Positions 18,671-27,324 of a stretch of DNA of 64,000 nucleotides are shown here, piece by piece (position 1 is the first letter of the stretch; the number at the start of each line of letters is the position of its first letter). The DNA comes from Parasphingorhabdus sp. SCSIO 66989 (lineage in GTDB: Bacteria; Pseudomonadota; Alphaproteobacteria; Sphingomonadales; Sphingomonadaceae). Both the position numbers and the translations under genes were made by a program. The notes under the pieces are model-generated. The model did no database searches, was not told the DNA's origin, and saw only the letters and a list, made by a program, of their open reading frames with translations. The stretch covers positions 3,165,168 through 3,229,167 of the forward strand of contig NZ_CP136594.1 in NCBI RefSeq assembly GCF_032852305.1, written 5' to 3'.

Positions 18671-19159
18671 ATGTATGATTTTGCCCCCGCTTCCAACGCC
18701 ACCAAGGCGCAACTCTATGACGATCTGCTGAGCGCCGCCAAAGCGCTGACTCAGGGCGAACCCGATGCCATCGCCAATATGGCCAATGTCGCGGCATTGA
18801 TCTGGCAGTTTCTCCCCGATCTTAACTGGGCCGGCTTTTATCGCGTGGTGGCTGACGAATTGGTGCTGGGGCCGTTTGTGGGTAAGCCAGCCTGTATTCG
18901 TATCGCTATAGGTCAGGGCGTCTGCGGCACCGCCGTTTCCGAAGCCAGGGCGCAGCGTGTCGATGATGTCCATGCCTTTCCCGGCCATATCGCTTGTGAT
19001 GCCGACAGCCGATCCGAGCTTGTCCTGCCGATCATCGCCGACAATCGGGTAGTCGCGGTAATCGATCTCGACAGCCCCTTGCCAGCACGCTTTGACGCTG
19101 AGGATGAACAGGGCATGATGCAATTGGCGGCACTTCTGGGCGACAGAATGGTCGCGTAA
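18671..19159 (+). CDS. msrC: Free methionine-(R)-sulfoxide reductase (GAF domain)
   Basis: This is a 162-residue single GAF-domain enzyme that reduces free Met-R-sulfoxide. The three family cysteines are present: Cys75 (KPACIRIA), Cys85 (GQGVCGTA) and Cys109 (HIACDADS). NWAGFYRV, PFVGKPACI and SRSELVLPI match the fRMsr fold. It starts 40 bases after arfB, probably as the third gene of the same transcript, although the ribosome site is weak. Function is secure at family level; an oxidative-stress role is inferred. Confidence 0.92.
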   Translation: MYDFAPASNATKAQLYDDLLSAAKALTQGEPDAIANMANVAALIWQFLPDLNWAGFYRVVADELVLGPFVGKPACIRIAIGQGVCGTAVSEARAQRVDDVHAFPGHIACDADSRSELVLPIIADNRVVAVIDLDSPLPARFDAEDEQGMMQLAALLGDRMVA

Positions 19160-19350
19160 TGATGATTAATCCATTTCGGATTTAATGCATCATTTCAGGA
19201 CAGTTTGCCCTAAAAGGCCGCTCATATCCGGCAATTTACATTTCAAATATGGTTCATATCGGATTAAAATGGTAACGCTTCGCTAACCAACATTCTGGGT
19301 CAACGCGTGCCATAGTATCGCGCCGGGGCCTGATCAGGGAGCGATTAACC

Positions 19351-20415
19351 ATGACCATCCGCCCAAAAGCACGCAATACTCTTTCTGTCGCAAGCTGTGC
19401 TGCGTTGGCCATAGCAACCGTCGGCCCAGCGTCTGCGGCCGAATCGCTGCACCATGGCGACACCAACACCGTTGGCGACATGATCGGCACAATGCATCAA
19501 ACGCAACAGCCGGTCGTTACCCAGCAGCGGCTTGATGATGGTACCTTGATTACCACCACCACAACGTCCGGCCCGGTCTATGACCCTTCGGTTTTTGTCA
19601 CAGATGGTGGTCCCATGTCCCCTGGTGTACCAGCAGCGCAACCCGCTGCCCCGATCGCCCCAGCAACAACGCAAGATGGTCGCTATAATGGCCAATGGAC
19701 CGGTAACTATGTCGGCCCCGATGGACGCACCTATCAGGGGCAGTGGACCGGCACCTATCAGGACCCTCAAGGGAACACTTTACAGGGCGAATATCGCGGC
19801 ACCTATACTGGCGAGAGCCGTTTCACCGATGCCAATGGCAATCCGGTGGGTGTCGATTTTGGTAATGGCGCTGTGCCAGCCGCGCCCACTGCACTCCCGA
19901 CAGCAATGCCCGGTTATCCGGGATATCAAGGCTATCCCGGTTATCCGGTTCAGCAGACCAATAGCAACCTTAGCTATCTGACCGAGCAACTGGAAGAGTG
20001 CCGCCGCGATAATGGCATTGGCGGCGCGCTGATCGGTGGAGGTCTTGGCGCCCTGGCGGGCAATCGCATTGCCGGTCCGGGCAACCGCACTGCAGGCACG
20101 CTGATCGGCGCGGGTGTCGGTGCCGTGGCTGGCATGGCAATTGATCAGGCGGAAAAGAACCCTTGTGATGATCTGGAGCGCCAAGTCGCCGCTGCGCGCC
20201 AGCAACAGCAACAGGCCGCCTATAATCCGTATGGCGGATATCCTTATGGATATGGTTATGGCTATCCTGCCTATTACTATCCGCCGCAGACAGTGACGAC
20301 GATTGTTATCCAACCGGGCTCAAGTGCAGCGAGAACGACCTATGTTCAAGGTGGCGGATATTCGTCACCCAATAGCAAAGTGGTGCGTCGGGCGACCAAG
20401 AGAATTCCGCGCTAA
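19351..20415 (+). CDS. Exported glycine-zipper (17 kDa surface antigen-like) protein with MORN-like repeats
   Basis: This is a 354-residue envelope protein. A signal peptide (about 1-30, ending PASAAE) is followed by a Thr/Pro-rich region. Three MORN-like repeats occur at about 112-152 (NGQWTGNY, YQGQWTGTY, LQGEYRGTY), then a Pro/Tyr/Gly-rich linker. A glycine-zipper 2TM domain occupies about 225-265 (GGALIGGGLGALAGNRIAG, TLIGAGVGAVAGMAID). The C-terminus is Gln- and Tyr-rich. Glycine-zipper domains insert in outer membranes; the added MORN-like units are unusual in combination. It stands alone and ends at a hairpin. Confidence 0.75.
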   Translation: MTIRPKARNTLSVASCAALAIATVGPASAAESLHHGDTNTVGDMIGTMHQTQQPVVTQQRLDDGTLITTTTTSGPVYDPSVFVTDGGPMSPGVPAAQPAAPIAPATTQDGRYNGQWTGNYVGPDGRTYQGQWTGTYQDPQGNTLQGEYRGTYTGESRFTDANGNPVGVDFGNGAVPAAPTALPTAMPGYPGYQGYPGYPVQQTNSNLSYLTEQLEECRRDNGIGGALIGGGLGALAGNRIAGPGNRTAGTLIGAGVGAVAGMAIDQAEKNPCDDLERQVAAARQQQQQAAYNPYGGYPYGYGYGYPAYYYPPQTVTTIVIQPGSSAARTTYVQGGGYSSPNSKVVRRATKRIPR

Positions 20416-20422
20416 AGCATAG

Positions 20423-20439
20423 TTCCGGCAAAGCCGGAA
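20423..20439. terminator. Bidirectional hairpin between convergent genes
   Basis: TTCCGGC-AAA-GCCGGAA is a perfect 7-bp stem with a 3-base loop, placed 8 bases after the glycine-zipper gene stop and 8 bases beyond the end of the convergent rcdA gene. There is no long U-tract on either side, so termination efficiency is uncertain. Confidence 0.55.
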
Positions 20440-20446
20440 TTCGCCG

Positions 20447-20986
20447 CTAGGCGCAGGCCGATGCTCCGCAGCCACAATCAGGCTCCACAACCCCGAAGTG
20501 GCGAGAACGCAGCGATGATCTCAGATAATCCTGCATCGCCAGCGCAGGTGACAAGCGCGTGTCGACAGCCATCTTCTGCAGCCGATCTTGCTGGAATCGC
20601 TCCTCCATGCGCTCGATCCGGGCGAAAATCTCTTCGCTGGCCTTAACCAGATAGCGGCTATGCGGATCGAGCGTGGCAACGACGTCTGGGTCGCTTGAAG
20701 CAGCCTGGCCGAGATCATTGGACGCTGCGCGCAGTTGACGCTCTGATAGCTCCCCGGCGAAGTAAGCCTTTCGATTCAACAACCATGCAATCGAATGCAT
20801 TAGTCGCGTCGTTACTTTCAGTGATTCACAAGAAAGCTCTACCTGTCGTGTTGGGGACAAGACAGTGTTCGCGAGATCGCGTGTTCCGGTGTCGGAAAAA
20901 TGCGCTCTTGCCTCTTCGGCGAGCGCCATAGACTCATAATATAGCGAGTCCACCAAAGCGGGCGTTATGTTTTTCGAGAGGGGCAT
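20447..20986 (-). CDS. rcdA: DUF1465 protein, homologue of CtrA-degradation adaptor RcdA
   Basis: This is a 179-residue helical protein of the DUF1465 family, to which Caulobacter RcdA belongs. RcdA is an adaptor that delivers CtrA and other substrates to ClpXP during the cell cycle. The family signature here is ALAEEARAHFSDTGT, followed by ELSCESLKVTTRLMHSIAWL with the RKAYFAGELSE segment. The Cys-rich tail (CGCGASACA) after residue 170 is unusual. I chose ATG 20986 to match the family N-terminus. RcdA activity is inferred from homology only. Confidence 0.75.
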   Translation of the reverse strand: MPLSKNITPALVDSLYYESMALAEEARAHFSDTGTRDLANTVLSPTRQVELSCESLKVTTRLMHSIAWLLNRKAYFAGELSERQLRAASNDLGQAASSDPDVVATLDPHSRYLVKASEEIFARIERMEERFQQDRLQKMAVDTRLSPALAMQDYLRSSLRSRHFGVVEPDCGCGASACA

Positions 20987-21201
20987 GACATCTCTGTTAC
21001 ATAATTTCGCATTGCAGTGCAGCAATAATTTCTATCAGCAGCTGCGCAAAACCCTCATGTGCCAATGTGAAACAGATCAACTTATTGGTTTTAATGAATA
21101 TTAATAGACCCTTATTCGGTGATGTTACATCGCGAGAAACCATGGAAGGTCACTACAAAGACCCCCCGAAATTTTACATATGGCAAATTTGCAACGGTCT
21201 T

Positions 21202-21399
21202 TCAGGCAATGATATCGGGGATCAAATAATCCTCAATGACGGCAATCTGGTCCTTCAGCTTTAGCTTGCGCCGCTTCATGCGCGCCAGTTGTAGCTGGTC
21301 ATGACCGCCACTGTCCGCCAAGGCATTAATCGCGACATCAAGATCGCGATGCTCCAGTTTGAGCTGCTCTAGCTTCTGCCGCATCGCCTGTTCGTGCAC
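21202..21399 (-). CDS. YdcH-like DUF465 protein
   Basis: This is a 65-residue helical protein of the DUF465/YdcH family, read from GTG at 21399 four bases after a strong GGAGG. Signatures are LEQLKLEHRDLDVAINAL and the KRRKLKLKDQIAVIED repeat near the end. The family is found throughout alphaproteobacteria and has no known function. The reading frame is open beyond the GTG, but the ribosome site and family length support this start. It is divergent from a second DUF465 gene 250 bases away. Confidence 0.75.
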   Translation of the reverse strand: MHEQAMRQKLEQLKLEHRDLDVAINALADSGGHDQLQLARMKRRKLKLKDQIAVIEDYLIPDIIA

Positions 21400-21648
21400 A
21401 TCGCCTCCGATAAGCTGGAATACTGAAATAGGTCCTTTACAGTGTCCCGCAAACACAGCCAATTGTCACGCGCTGAATAGAATATGGGGCCAGTGCAACG
21501 CGATCTACAGATGATCAGGATCAAGGATTTGCAGGACCGGTGCCCATAGCCCATCCAAATTGGTCAATATTGAAGTGTTACGGGGGAGACTCCCACGACG
21601 CTTTGTGGTTTACTCTACGACTTCCAACGCGAGTCGAAGGAGACACCC

Positions 21649-21804
21649 ATGGACAATGGACATTATCAGGCCCTGAAAAGCAAACACGAAGCTTTGGACG
21701 CGGAAATTCATGCCGAAGAGCAGCGTCCTCATCCTGATGATATCCGATTGTCCGATCTCAAAAAGCGCAAGCTTCGACTTAAGGAAGAACTCTCGGACGC
21801 CTGA
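21649..21804 (+). CDS. Second small DUF465 protein
   Basis: This is a 51-residue protein starting at ATG 21649 with AAGGAG six bases upstream, a near-ideal ribosome site. The sequence is a single DUF465-type hairpin: LKSKHEALDAEIHAEEQRP, then SDLKKRKLRLKEEL. It is a paralogue of the divergent 65-residue protein, sharing the KKRKLRLKEE/KRRKLKLKDQ end. It lies 83 bases before ptsP. Unknown function; its conserved pairing suggests both are expressed. Confidence 0.75.
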   Translation: MDNGHYQALKSKHEALDAEIHAEEQRPHPDDIRLSDLKKRKLRLKEELSDA

Positions 21805-21887
21805 GAGACCATAAAAGAACCAGTCTGGCAGGATGAATGCCATACCGACAATAGCATAGCGGTTTACGCTGTGCTAAGCCCTTGACT

Positions 21888-24155
21888 ATGACCCCGACAC
21901 AGACTGCTCCACGCCAGATTCTGACCGAATTGCACGAGATTATGGCGGCGCGGGCCAATGCCCAGACCAAGCTTAATCAGGTTGTCGAGATAATCGGCAA
22001 AGCTTTGGATAGCGAGGTTTGTTCAATCTATCTGCTGCGGGAAGGGGTCCTGGAACTGTTCGCCACACGCGGTCTGAATCAGGACGCGGTGCACGTCACA
22101 AAATTGGCGCTGGGCGAAGGGCTGACCGGCCATATCGCGCAAAATGTCGAGATTCTCAATCTCGCTGAAGCCGAAGCGCATCCCGATTTCCAGTATCGCC
22201 CGGAAACCGGTGAGGAACGCTTTCACAGCTTTGCCGGCGTACCAATCATTCGCCGCGAACGCGCCGTGGGTGTTGTTAATGTCCAGCATATCGAGCCACG
22301 CCGCTATGAGGATATAGAACTCGAAGCGCTGCAGACAGTCGCCATGGTCATCAGCGAGATGATCGACAATGCCGATATGATCGATCGCGATACCATGCTC
22401 GATACCGGCATTGCCGCCAGCGGGCCGCAGCGCCTTGACGGCCTGACGCTGGTCAAGGGTCTGGCCTCGGGCAATGCCGTATTTCACCAGCCAAGGATCA
22501 AGATTGAGCATGTAGTGGCCGAGGATATCGAGGCTGAGCGGCAACGCGTCTATTCGGCCTTTTCGCGGATGCGCGAGCAGATCGACCATATGGCCAACCA
22601 GGCCGAATTTGGTGTTGGTGGCGAGCATGAAGAAGTGCTCCAAACCTACAAGATGTTCGCTTATGATGAAGGCTGGTCGCGCCGGATCAACGAGGCGATT
22701 GACAGCGGTCTGACCGCAGAGGCGGCGATCGAACGGGTGCAGCAGCGCACAAGGATGCGGATGCGCCAGATTGATGATCCTCTGCTTGCAGACCGGATGC
22801 ATGATTTGGAAGACCTCGCCAATCGCTTGCTGCGCATTGTGTCGGGCCAGATCGGCACCGCCGCGCAACTGGGCCTGCGCGAAGATACGATCTTGATCGC
22901 GCGCAATCTGGGACCAGCCGAGTTGCTCGAATATGATCGACGGCGGCTCAAGGGTGTGATCCTCGAAGAAGGTTCACTCACCGCACATGTCACCATTGTC
23001 GCACGCGCCATGGGGATCCCGGTTATCGGCCAGGTGCGGACCATCCGCCACCTTGTGCGCGAAGGCGATCCACTGCTGATCGACACCATAGAATCGACCG
23101 TCCATGTGCGGCCAATCGATGCCGTGATTGATGCCTTCAACGCCAAGCTCAACCGCCGCAAAAAGCGGCAGGCCGGGTTTGCCGCTTTGCGCGATCTACC
23201 CGCTGTGACAAAGGATGGCGTGCCGATCACCCTGTTGGTCAATGCTGGCCTGCGTGATGATGTCGGGGCACTCTCGCTGACCGGTGCGGACGGCATCGGC
23301 CTGTTCCGTACCGAATTCCAGTTTCTGGTGAGCGCCACCATGCCAAGACGCGAGCGCCAGACGCGGCTCTATCGCGATGTTCTGGATGCCGCCGGGGACA
23401 AACCGGTGGTGTTCCGCACCGTCGATATTGGCGGTGACAAATCGCTGCCCTATCTCGCCACTGACAGTCCGGAGGAAAACCCCGCGATGGGCTGGCGTGC
23501 ACTGCGGGTGGCGTTGGAACGTGACGGCTTGATGAAGGTACAGGCCCGCTCCTTGCTCGAAGCTGCTGCAGGACGCACGCTGAGCGTGATGTTCCCGATG
23601 GTCGCCGAGCCTTGGGAATTTGCGCGCGCCCGCGACATATTTGAAGGGCAGCGTCAGTTTCTGATCGATCATAAGAAACTGCTGCCAGACCATGTGCGCT
23701 ATGGTGCGATGCTTGAAGTTCCTTCACTGGCGGAAACGCTTGATCTTTTGCTGCCCGAAATCGACTTTCTCTCTATCGGCACCAATGACCTAACCCAGTT
23801 TCTCCTCGCCGCTGATCGCGCGCATCCGAAACTGGCAGAACGCTATGACTGGCTGAGCCCGGCAATCTTCCGCTTCCTGGCAAGGATTGTCCGCACAGTG
23901 GAGGGCAGCGATACTGACCTCACCGTCTGTGGCGAGATGGGCGGGCGCAGGCTTTCCGCAATGGCGCTATTGGGTATTGGCATTACCCGGCTTTCGATCA
24001 CGCCTGCAGCGGTTGGTCCCATCAAAGCCATGATCCGGTCGATCAATCTCGCCGAGGTGCGTGAAAAGCTTGAGACTGTGCTGGCGAAACCACCGGAAAA
24101 CATGCGCCAGACGTTACGGGATTGGGCGCATGACCAGAAGATTGAGGTCGATTGA
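21888..24155 (+). CDS. ptsP: PTS enzyme I of the nitrogen system, PtsP (EI-Ntr)
   Basis: This is a 755-residue cytoplasmic kinase that takes phosphate from PEP and passes it to NPr, starting the PTS-Ntr chain that senses nitrogen and potassium. Domains in order: GAF (about 15-150), HPr-interacting helical domain (about 175-330), phospho-His domain with EGSLTAHVTIVAR (His about 368), then the TIM-barrel PEP-utiliser (about 415-740) with LFRTEFQFL, FRTVDIGGDK and the catalytic LTVCGEMGG Cys. ATG 21888 is preferred over TTG 21882. ptsN and ptsO are not in the window. Confidence 0.95.
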   Translation: MTPTQTAPRQILTELHEIMAARANAQTKLNQVVEIIGKALDSEVCSIYLLREGVLELFATRGLNQDAVHVTKLALGEGLTGHIAQNVEILNLAEAEAHPDFQYRPETGEERFHSFAGVPIIRRERAVGVVNVQHIEPRRYEDIELEALQTVAMVISEMIDNADMIDRDTMLDTGIAASGPQRLDGLTLVKGLASGNAVFHQPRIKIEHVVAEDIEAERQRVYSAFSRMREQIDHMANQAEFGVGGEHEEVLQTYKMFAYDEGWSRRINEAIDSGLTAEAAIERVQQRTRMRMRQIDDPLLADRMHDLEDLANRLLRIVSGQIGTAAQLGLREDTILIARNLGPAELLEYDRRRLKGVILEEGSLTAHVTIVARAMGIPVIGQVRTIRHLVREGDPLLIDTIESTVHVRPIDAVIDAFNAKLNRRKKRQAGFAALRDLPAVTKDGVPITLLVNAGLRDDVGALSLTGADGIGLFRTEFQFLVSATMPRRERQTRLYRDVLDAAGDKPVVFRTVDIGGDKSLPYLATDSPEENPAMGWRALRVALERDGLMKVQARSLLEAAAGRTLSVMFPMVAEPWEFARARDIFEGQRQFLIDHKKLLPDHVRYGAMLEVPSLAETLDLLLPEIDFLSIGTNDLTQFLLAADRAHPKLAERYDWLSPAIFRFLARIVRTVEGSDTDLTVCGEMGGRRLSAMALLGIGITRLSITPAAVGPIKAMIRSINLAEVREKLETVLAKPPENMRQTLRDWAHDQKIEVD

Positions 24156-24284
24156 TCGCATTTGCGTCCCAACCTGGCGCATCCGCAAAAATTCTGCGTA
24201 AAATCGGCTATCTAAAGCAATGTAAATATTGACGTTTGGCAAGATGTTATAGAAGGTAAAACGCCAGAGGCTCGATAAGTAGAG

Positions 24285-25160
24285 ATGGGATCGCGCGCCA
24301 CCATGGAAGACGTGCCGCTGCAAAATGGCGAATTCAAGTTGCTGACCTCTGGCCAGCGCTTGCGTGAAGCGCGCCAGGCGGCGGAGATGGAGCTTTCAGA
24401 GATTGCCGCCAAAACCCGCGTTCCACTGCGCCATCTGGAAGCGGTTGAAGAAAGCCGCTTTGATGATCTTCCCGGGCGCACCTATGCCATTGGCTTTTCC
24501 AAAGCCTATGCCCGGGTCGTCAATCTGCCTGAAGACGCGTTTCTCGATGATCTGCGCGAAGAGATAAACGAAGCGGGCATGGAGCCAATGCGCCAGAGCG
24601 ATCCGGTGCAATATGCTGCAGAGGACCCATCGAAAGTCCCTTCCGCCAAAACCGCATGGATCATCGCACTGGTCGGTATCGCGGTCATTATTGGCGGCTA
24701 TTATCTCTGGCGTAACCAATATTTCAGCGGCTTGAGCAGTGGCGAAACCGCGCAAGTTGCGGATAATGCAGATGCAGATGGCGCTGCCGAAGGCGATACG
24801 CAAAACACTGCGTCAAGCAATGCAACCGTTGAGCGCCAGGCCGATGGTTCTATTACCGCGCCGGCGACCGGCGATGTCGTGTTCACCGCAACCGAGGACA
24901 ATGTCTGGGTCAAATTCTATGACGGCTCAGGTAAACAATTGATGCAGAAGCAGATGGCACTGGGCGAGACATATGTGGTGCCCGCCGATGCCGATAACCC
25001 GCAGATATGGACCGGACGGCCCGATGCCTTTGCCATAACCATCGGCGGTGAAACCGTGCCGCCCCTGGGCACGGCTGATCGCTCGATAAAGGACGTGCCG
25101 GTCAGCGCATCGGCATTGTTGGCGCGCGGTGCGGCAGAAGAGAGCACCGAAGAAGAGTAA
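24285..25160 (+). CDS. RodZ-like helix-turn-helix membrane protein with DUF4115 domain
   Basis: This is a 291-residue bitopic protein. The N-terminal HTH_25 domain (about 22-90) reads GQRLREARQAAEMELSEIA, TRVPLRHLEAVE and DLPGRTYAIGFSKAYAR, the RodZ signature. A single membrane segment follows (about 122-142, WIIALVGIAVIIGGYYLW), then an acidic linker and a C-terminal DUF4115 beta domain (about 195-275). RodZ links MreB filaments to the cell-wall elongation machinery. Here it precedes cpoB and tilS in the same direction with short gaps. Bitopic RodZ architecture is clear; cell-shape function is inferred. Confidence 0.85.
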   Translation: MGSRATMEDVPLQNGEFKLLTSGQRLREARQAAEMELSEIAAKTRVPLRHLEAVEESRFDDLPGRTYAIGFSKAYARVVNLPEDAFLDDLREEINEAGMEPMRQSDPVQYAAEDPSKVPSAKTAWIIALVGIAVIIGGYYLWRNQYFSGLSSGETAQVADNADADGAAEGDTQNTASSNATVERQADGSITAPATGDVVFTATEDNVWVKFYDGSGKQLMQKQMALGETYVVPADADNPQIWTGRPDAFAITIGGETVPPLGTADRSIKDVPVSASALLARGAAEESTEEE

Positions 25161-25288
25161 TTGCAGACGATAAAGCTGTGCGCCGGAAGGCGGTTCAGCA
25201 TTGCAAAACGATTCTCAGTCTATCAAAACATGTCATTATGGATGATTGGCATTTTTTAGCGCCGACAAGAAAGAGGATGCGCAAATCT

Positions 25289-26161
25289 ATGACACAGCTT
25301 TTTGGCCGCTCATTTTCCACCCGATCGGTAAGCCGAAGCGCCATGGCGCTGGCTATGACCTTTGCCATTGCGGCCCCTGCCAGCGTGCAGGCGCAGGACA
25401 ATAATCTGGATGCGCGGGTCAAGCGCCTCGAAGCCGAAGTCCGTGCCGTCCAGCGCAAGGTGTTCCCCGGCGGGTCAGAGCGCTTCTTTGAACCCGAAGT
25501 GCAGGCAGAGACGGCTAATGAAGCGGCAAAGCCCAATGCCACCAATTCGGCTGTTGCCGATCTGCTGCTGCGCGTCGATGCGTTGGAAAGCCAGCTTGCG
25601 ACGCTGACCGCGCAAGGCGAGGAGAACAGTTTCCGCCTTGGCAAGATTGAAGAGAAACTTGCCGCGATGGAAGCTGCAGCCGCGCCTCCCGAAGAGGAGG
25701 AAGAAGCCACCTATGAACCCAGCGATGAGCGCATTGCCGCCGTGTCCGCCATTGTGAAGCCGGAGAGCGATGATGCTGGCGAGGATGACTATATTTACGG
25801 CTTCCGCCTGTGGGATGCTGGCTATTATCCCGAGGCCCAGCAGCAACTGGCGCTGACGGTCGAAACCCATCCTGAACATCGCCGCATCAGCCATGCGCGT
25901 AACTTGTTGGGCCGCGCTTTTCTCGACGATGGCAAACCGGGACGGGCCGCAGAGATATTGCTGGAAAACTATCAGAAAGGCGCACGCGGTGCCCGCGCTC
26001 CAGACAGCCTTTATTATCTCGGCCGCGCATTAATCGCCAGTGGCGAGAACACCAAAGCCTGTGCCGCCTTTACCGAGCTGGCTGAGGCCTATCCCGATAT
26101 TGCGTCCGGGCGATTGTCCAACAATCTCGCTAGCGGTCGCAGCGATGCGGGCTGTAGTTGA
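25289..26161 (+). CDS. cpoB: Tol-Pal coordinating protein CpoB (YbgF)
   Basis: This is a ~290-residue periplasmic protein. After a signal peptide (about 1-36, ending SVQAQ) comes a trimerising coiled coil (about 40-70, DARVKRLEAEVRAVQRKV) and a second helical segment, then TPR-like repeats (about 170-285: YIYGFRLWDAGYYPEAQQQL, ARNLLGRAFLDDGKPGRAAE, DSLYYLGRALIASGENTKAC). CpoB couples Tol-Pal constriction to peptidoglycan synthesis. I chose ATG 25289, 11 bases after AAGAGGA; ATG 25277 is possible. tol and pal genes are not in this window. Confidence 0.85.
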   Translation: MTQLFGRSFSTRSVSRSAMALAMTFAIAAPASVQAQDNNLDARVKRLEAEVRAVQRKVFPGGSERFFEPEVQAETANEAAKPNATNSAVADLLLRVDALESQLATLTAQGEENSFRLGKIEEKLAAMEAAAAPPEEEEEATYEPSDERIAAVSAIVKPESDDAGEDDYIYGFRLWDAGYYPEAQQQLALTVETHPEHRRISHARNLLGRAFLDDGKPGRAAEILLENYQKGARGARAPDSLYYLGRALIASGENTKACAAFTELAEAYPDIASGRLSNNLASGRSDAGCS

Positions 26162-27159
26162 GCAAGACCGATACGTCCCGGCGTGATGATGGCGCGCTGC
26201 TAAACGCATTGCGTACAGGCTTTGCCAGTTTGGTTGGCAGCGAGGATGATAAACATAGCGGGATTGCCATTGCGGTATCCGGTGGACCAGACAGTATGGC
26301 CCTGTTGGCACTGGCGCGAACGCTCTGGACGGAACGGATTAAGACCGCCACCGTCGATCATGGCCTACGGCCTGATAGCGCAGAAGAAGCGCAAATGGTC
26401 GCTGATTATTGCGCCAAGGCCGCAATCCCTCATGCGATTTTGCGGCCCGACCAACCGATCACCGGCAATGTGCAATCCGCCGCCCGGGCCGCGCGCTATG
26501 GCCTTCTGGATAGCTGGCGAAAGCAGCAAGGCTGCCAATGGCTGCTGACCGCACATCACGCCGATGACCAGCTTGAGACGATGGTGATGCGGCTAAACCG
26601 AGGCAGCGGTGTCGCCGGGCTCGCCGGAATCCGCACGCGCAACGGCCATATTCTTCGCCCGCTCTTGGCTGTCGGCAAGGCCGATCTTCTCGCCTATTGC
26701 CAGCGCCATGATATCCCTTTTGTCGATGATCCCTCCAACAGCGATGCCCGCTTTGACCGGGCGCGGCTGCGTACGCAACTGGCGCAATGCGACTGGCTTG
26801 ATCCCGAAACCGCGACACAATCCGCGCATGCACTGGCACAGGCAGACAGCGCGCTGCACTGGATGGCGCAGCGCGAAACAGACGCCCGCATCACCGAGCA
26901 GCAAGATGCGCTGATCTGCGATATGCACGATAGCGCCGCACTGCCGCATGAGCTGGTCCGGCGAATCACAAAACTGGCACTGGAGCGCGCGCAACCGGGC
27001 CTAAATCCGCGCGGCGAGGCGCTGGAGCGTGTCATTGATGCGCTGAAATCCGGACAGACTGTGACGCAAGGCCATGTGCTGTGCCAGGCAAAAGATGGGC
27101 TTTGGCGTTTTTCCATCGCGCCGCCGCGCGCAAATAATGGATATAAAGCAGGTACTTAG
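26158..27159 (+). CDS. tilS: tRNA(Ile)-lysidine synthetase
   Basis: This is a 333-residue N-type ATP pyrophosphatase that converts C34 of tRNA-Ile(CAU) to lysidine so that AUA is read as Ile. The PP-loop AVSGGPDSM is at about residues 40-48; DHGLRPDS, TAHHADDQLETMVMRLNRGSG and ILRPLL follow in the correct order. Only a TTG (26158) is available upstream of the PP-loop; it overlaps the cpoB stop (TTGA), giving translational coupling. The protein is shorter than E. coli TilS (~430), as is common in alphaproteobacteria. Essential by family knowledge. Confidence 0.93.
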   Translation: MSKTDTSRRDDGALLNALRTGFASLVGSEDDKHSGIAIAVSGGPDSMALLALARTLWTERIKTATVDHGLRPDSAEEAQMVADYCAKAAIPHAILRPDQPITGNVQSAARAARYGLLDSWRKQQGCQWLLTAHHADDQLETMVMRLNRGSGVAGLAGIRTRNGHILRPLLAVGKADLLAYCQRHDIPFVDDPSNSDARFDRARLRTQLAQCDWLDPETATQSAHALAQADSALHWMAQRETDARITEQQDALICDMHDSAALPHELVRRITKLALERAQPGLNPRGEALERVIDALKSGQTVTQGHVLCQAKDGLWRFSIAPPRANNGYKAGT

Positions 27160-27324
27160 CAGAGAGGCGTAGCCCGCAACCCGCGCCCTATGTCAAAAAT
27201 TCATCATATTGCGCCATGGTCTGAACCATATTGCACTTGCGGTTTTCGTTCTTATCTCAAATGATGATATGCTATGTTGGCCTTTAGTGCCTGCTTTTGG
27301 AGCCTTTGAAAGAGATACTGACAC

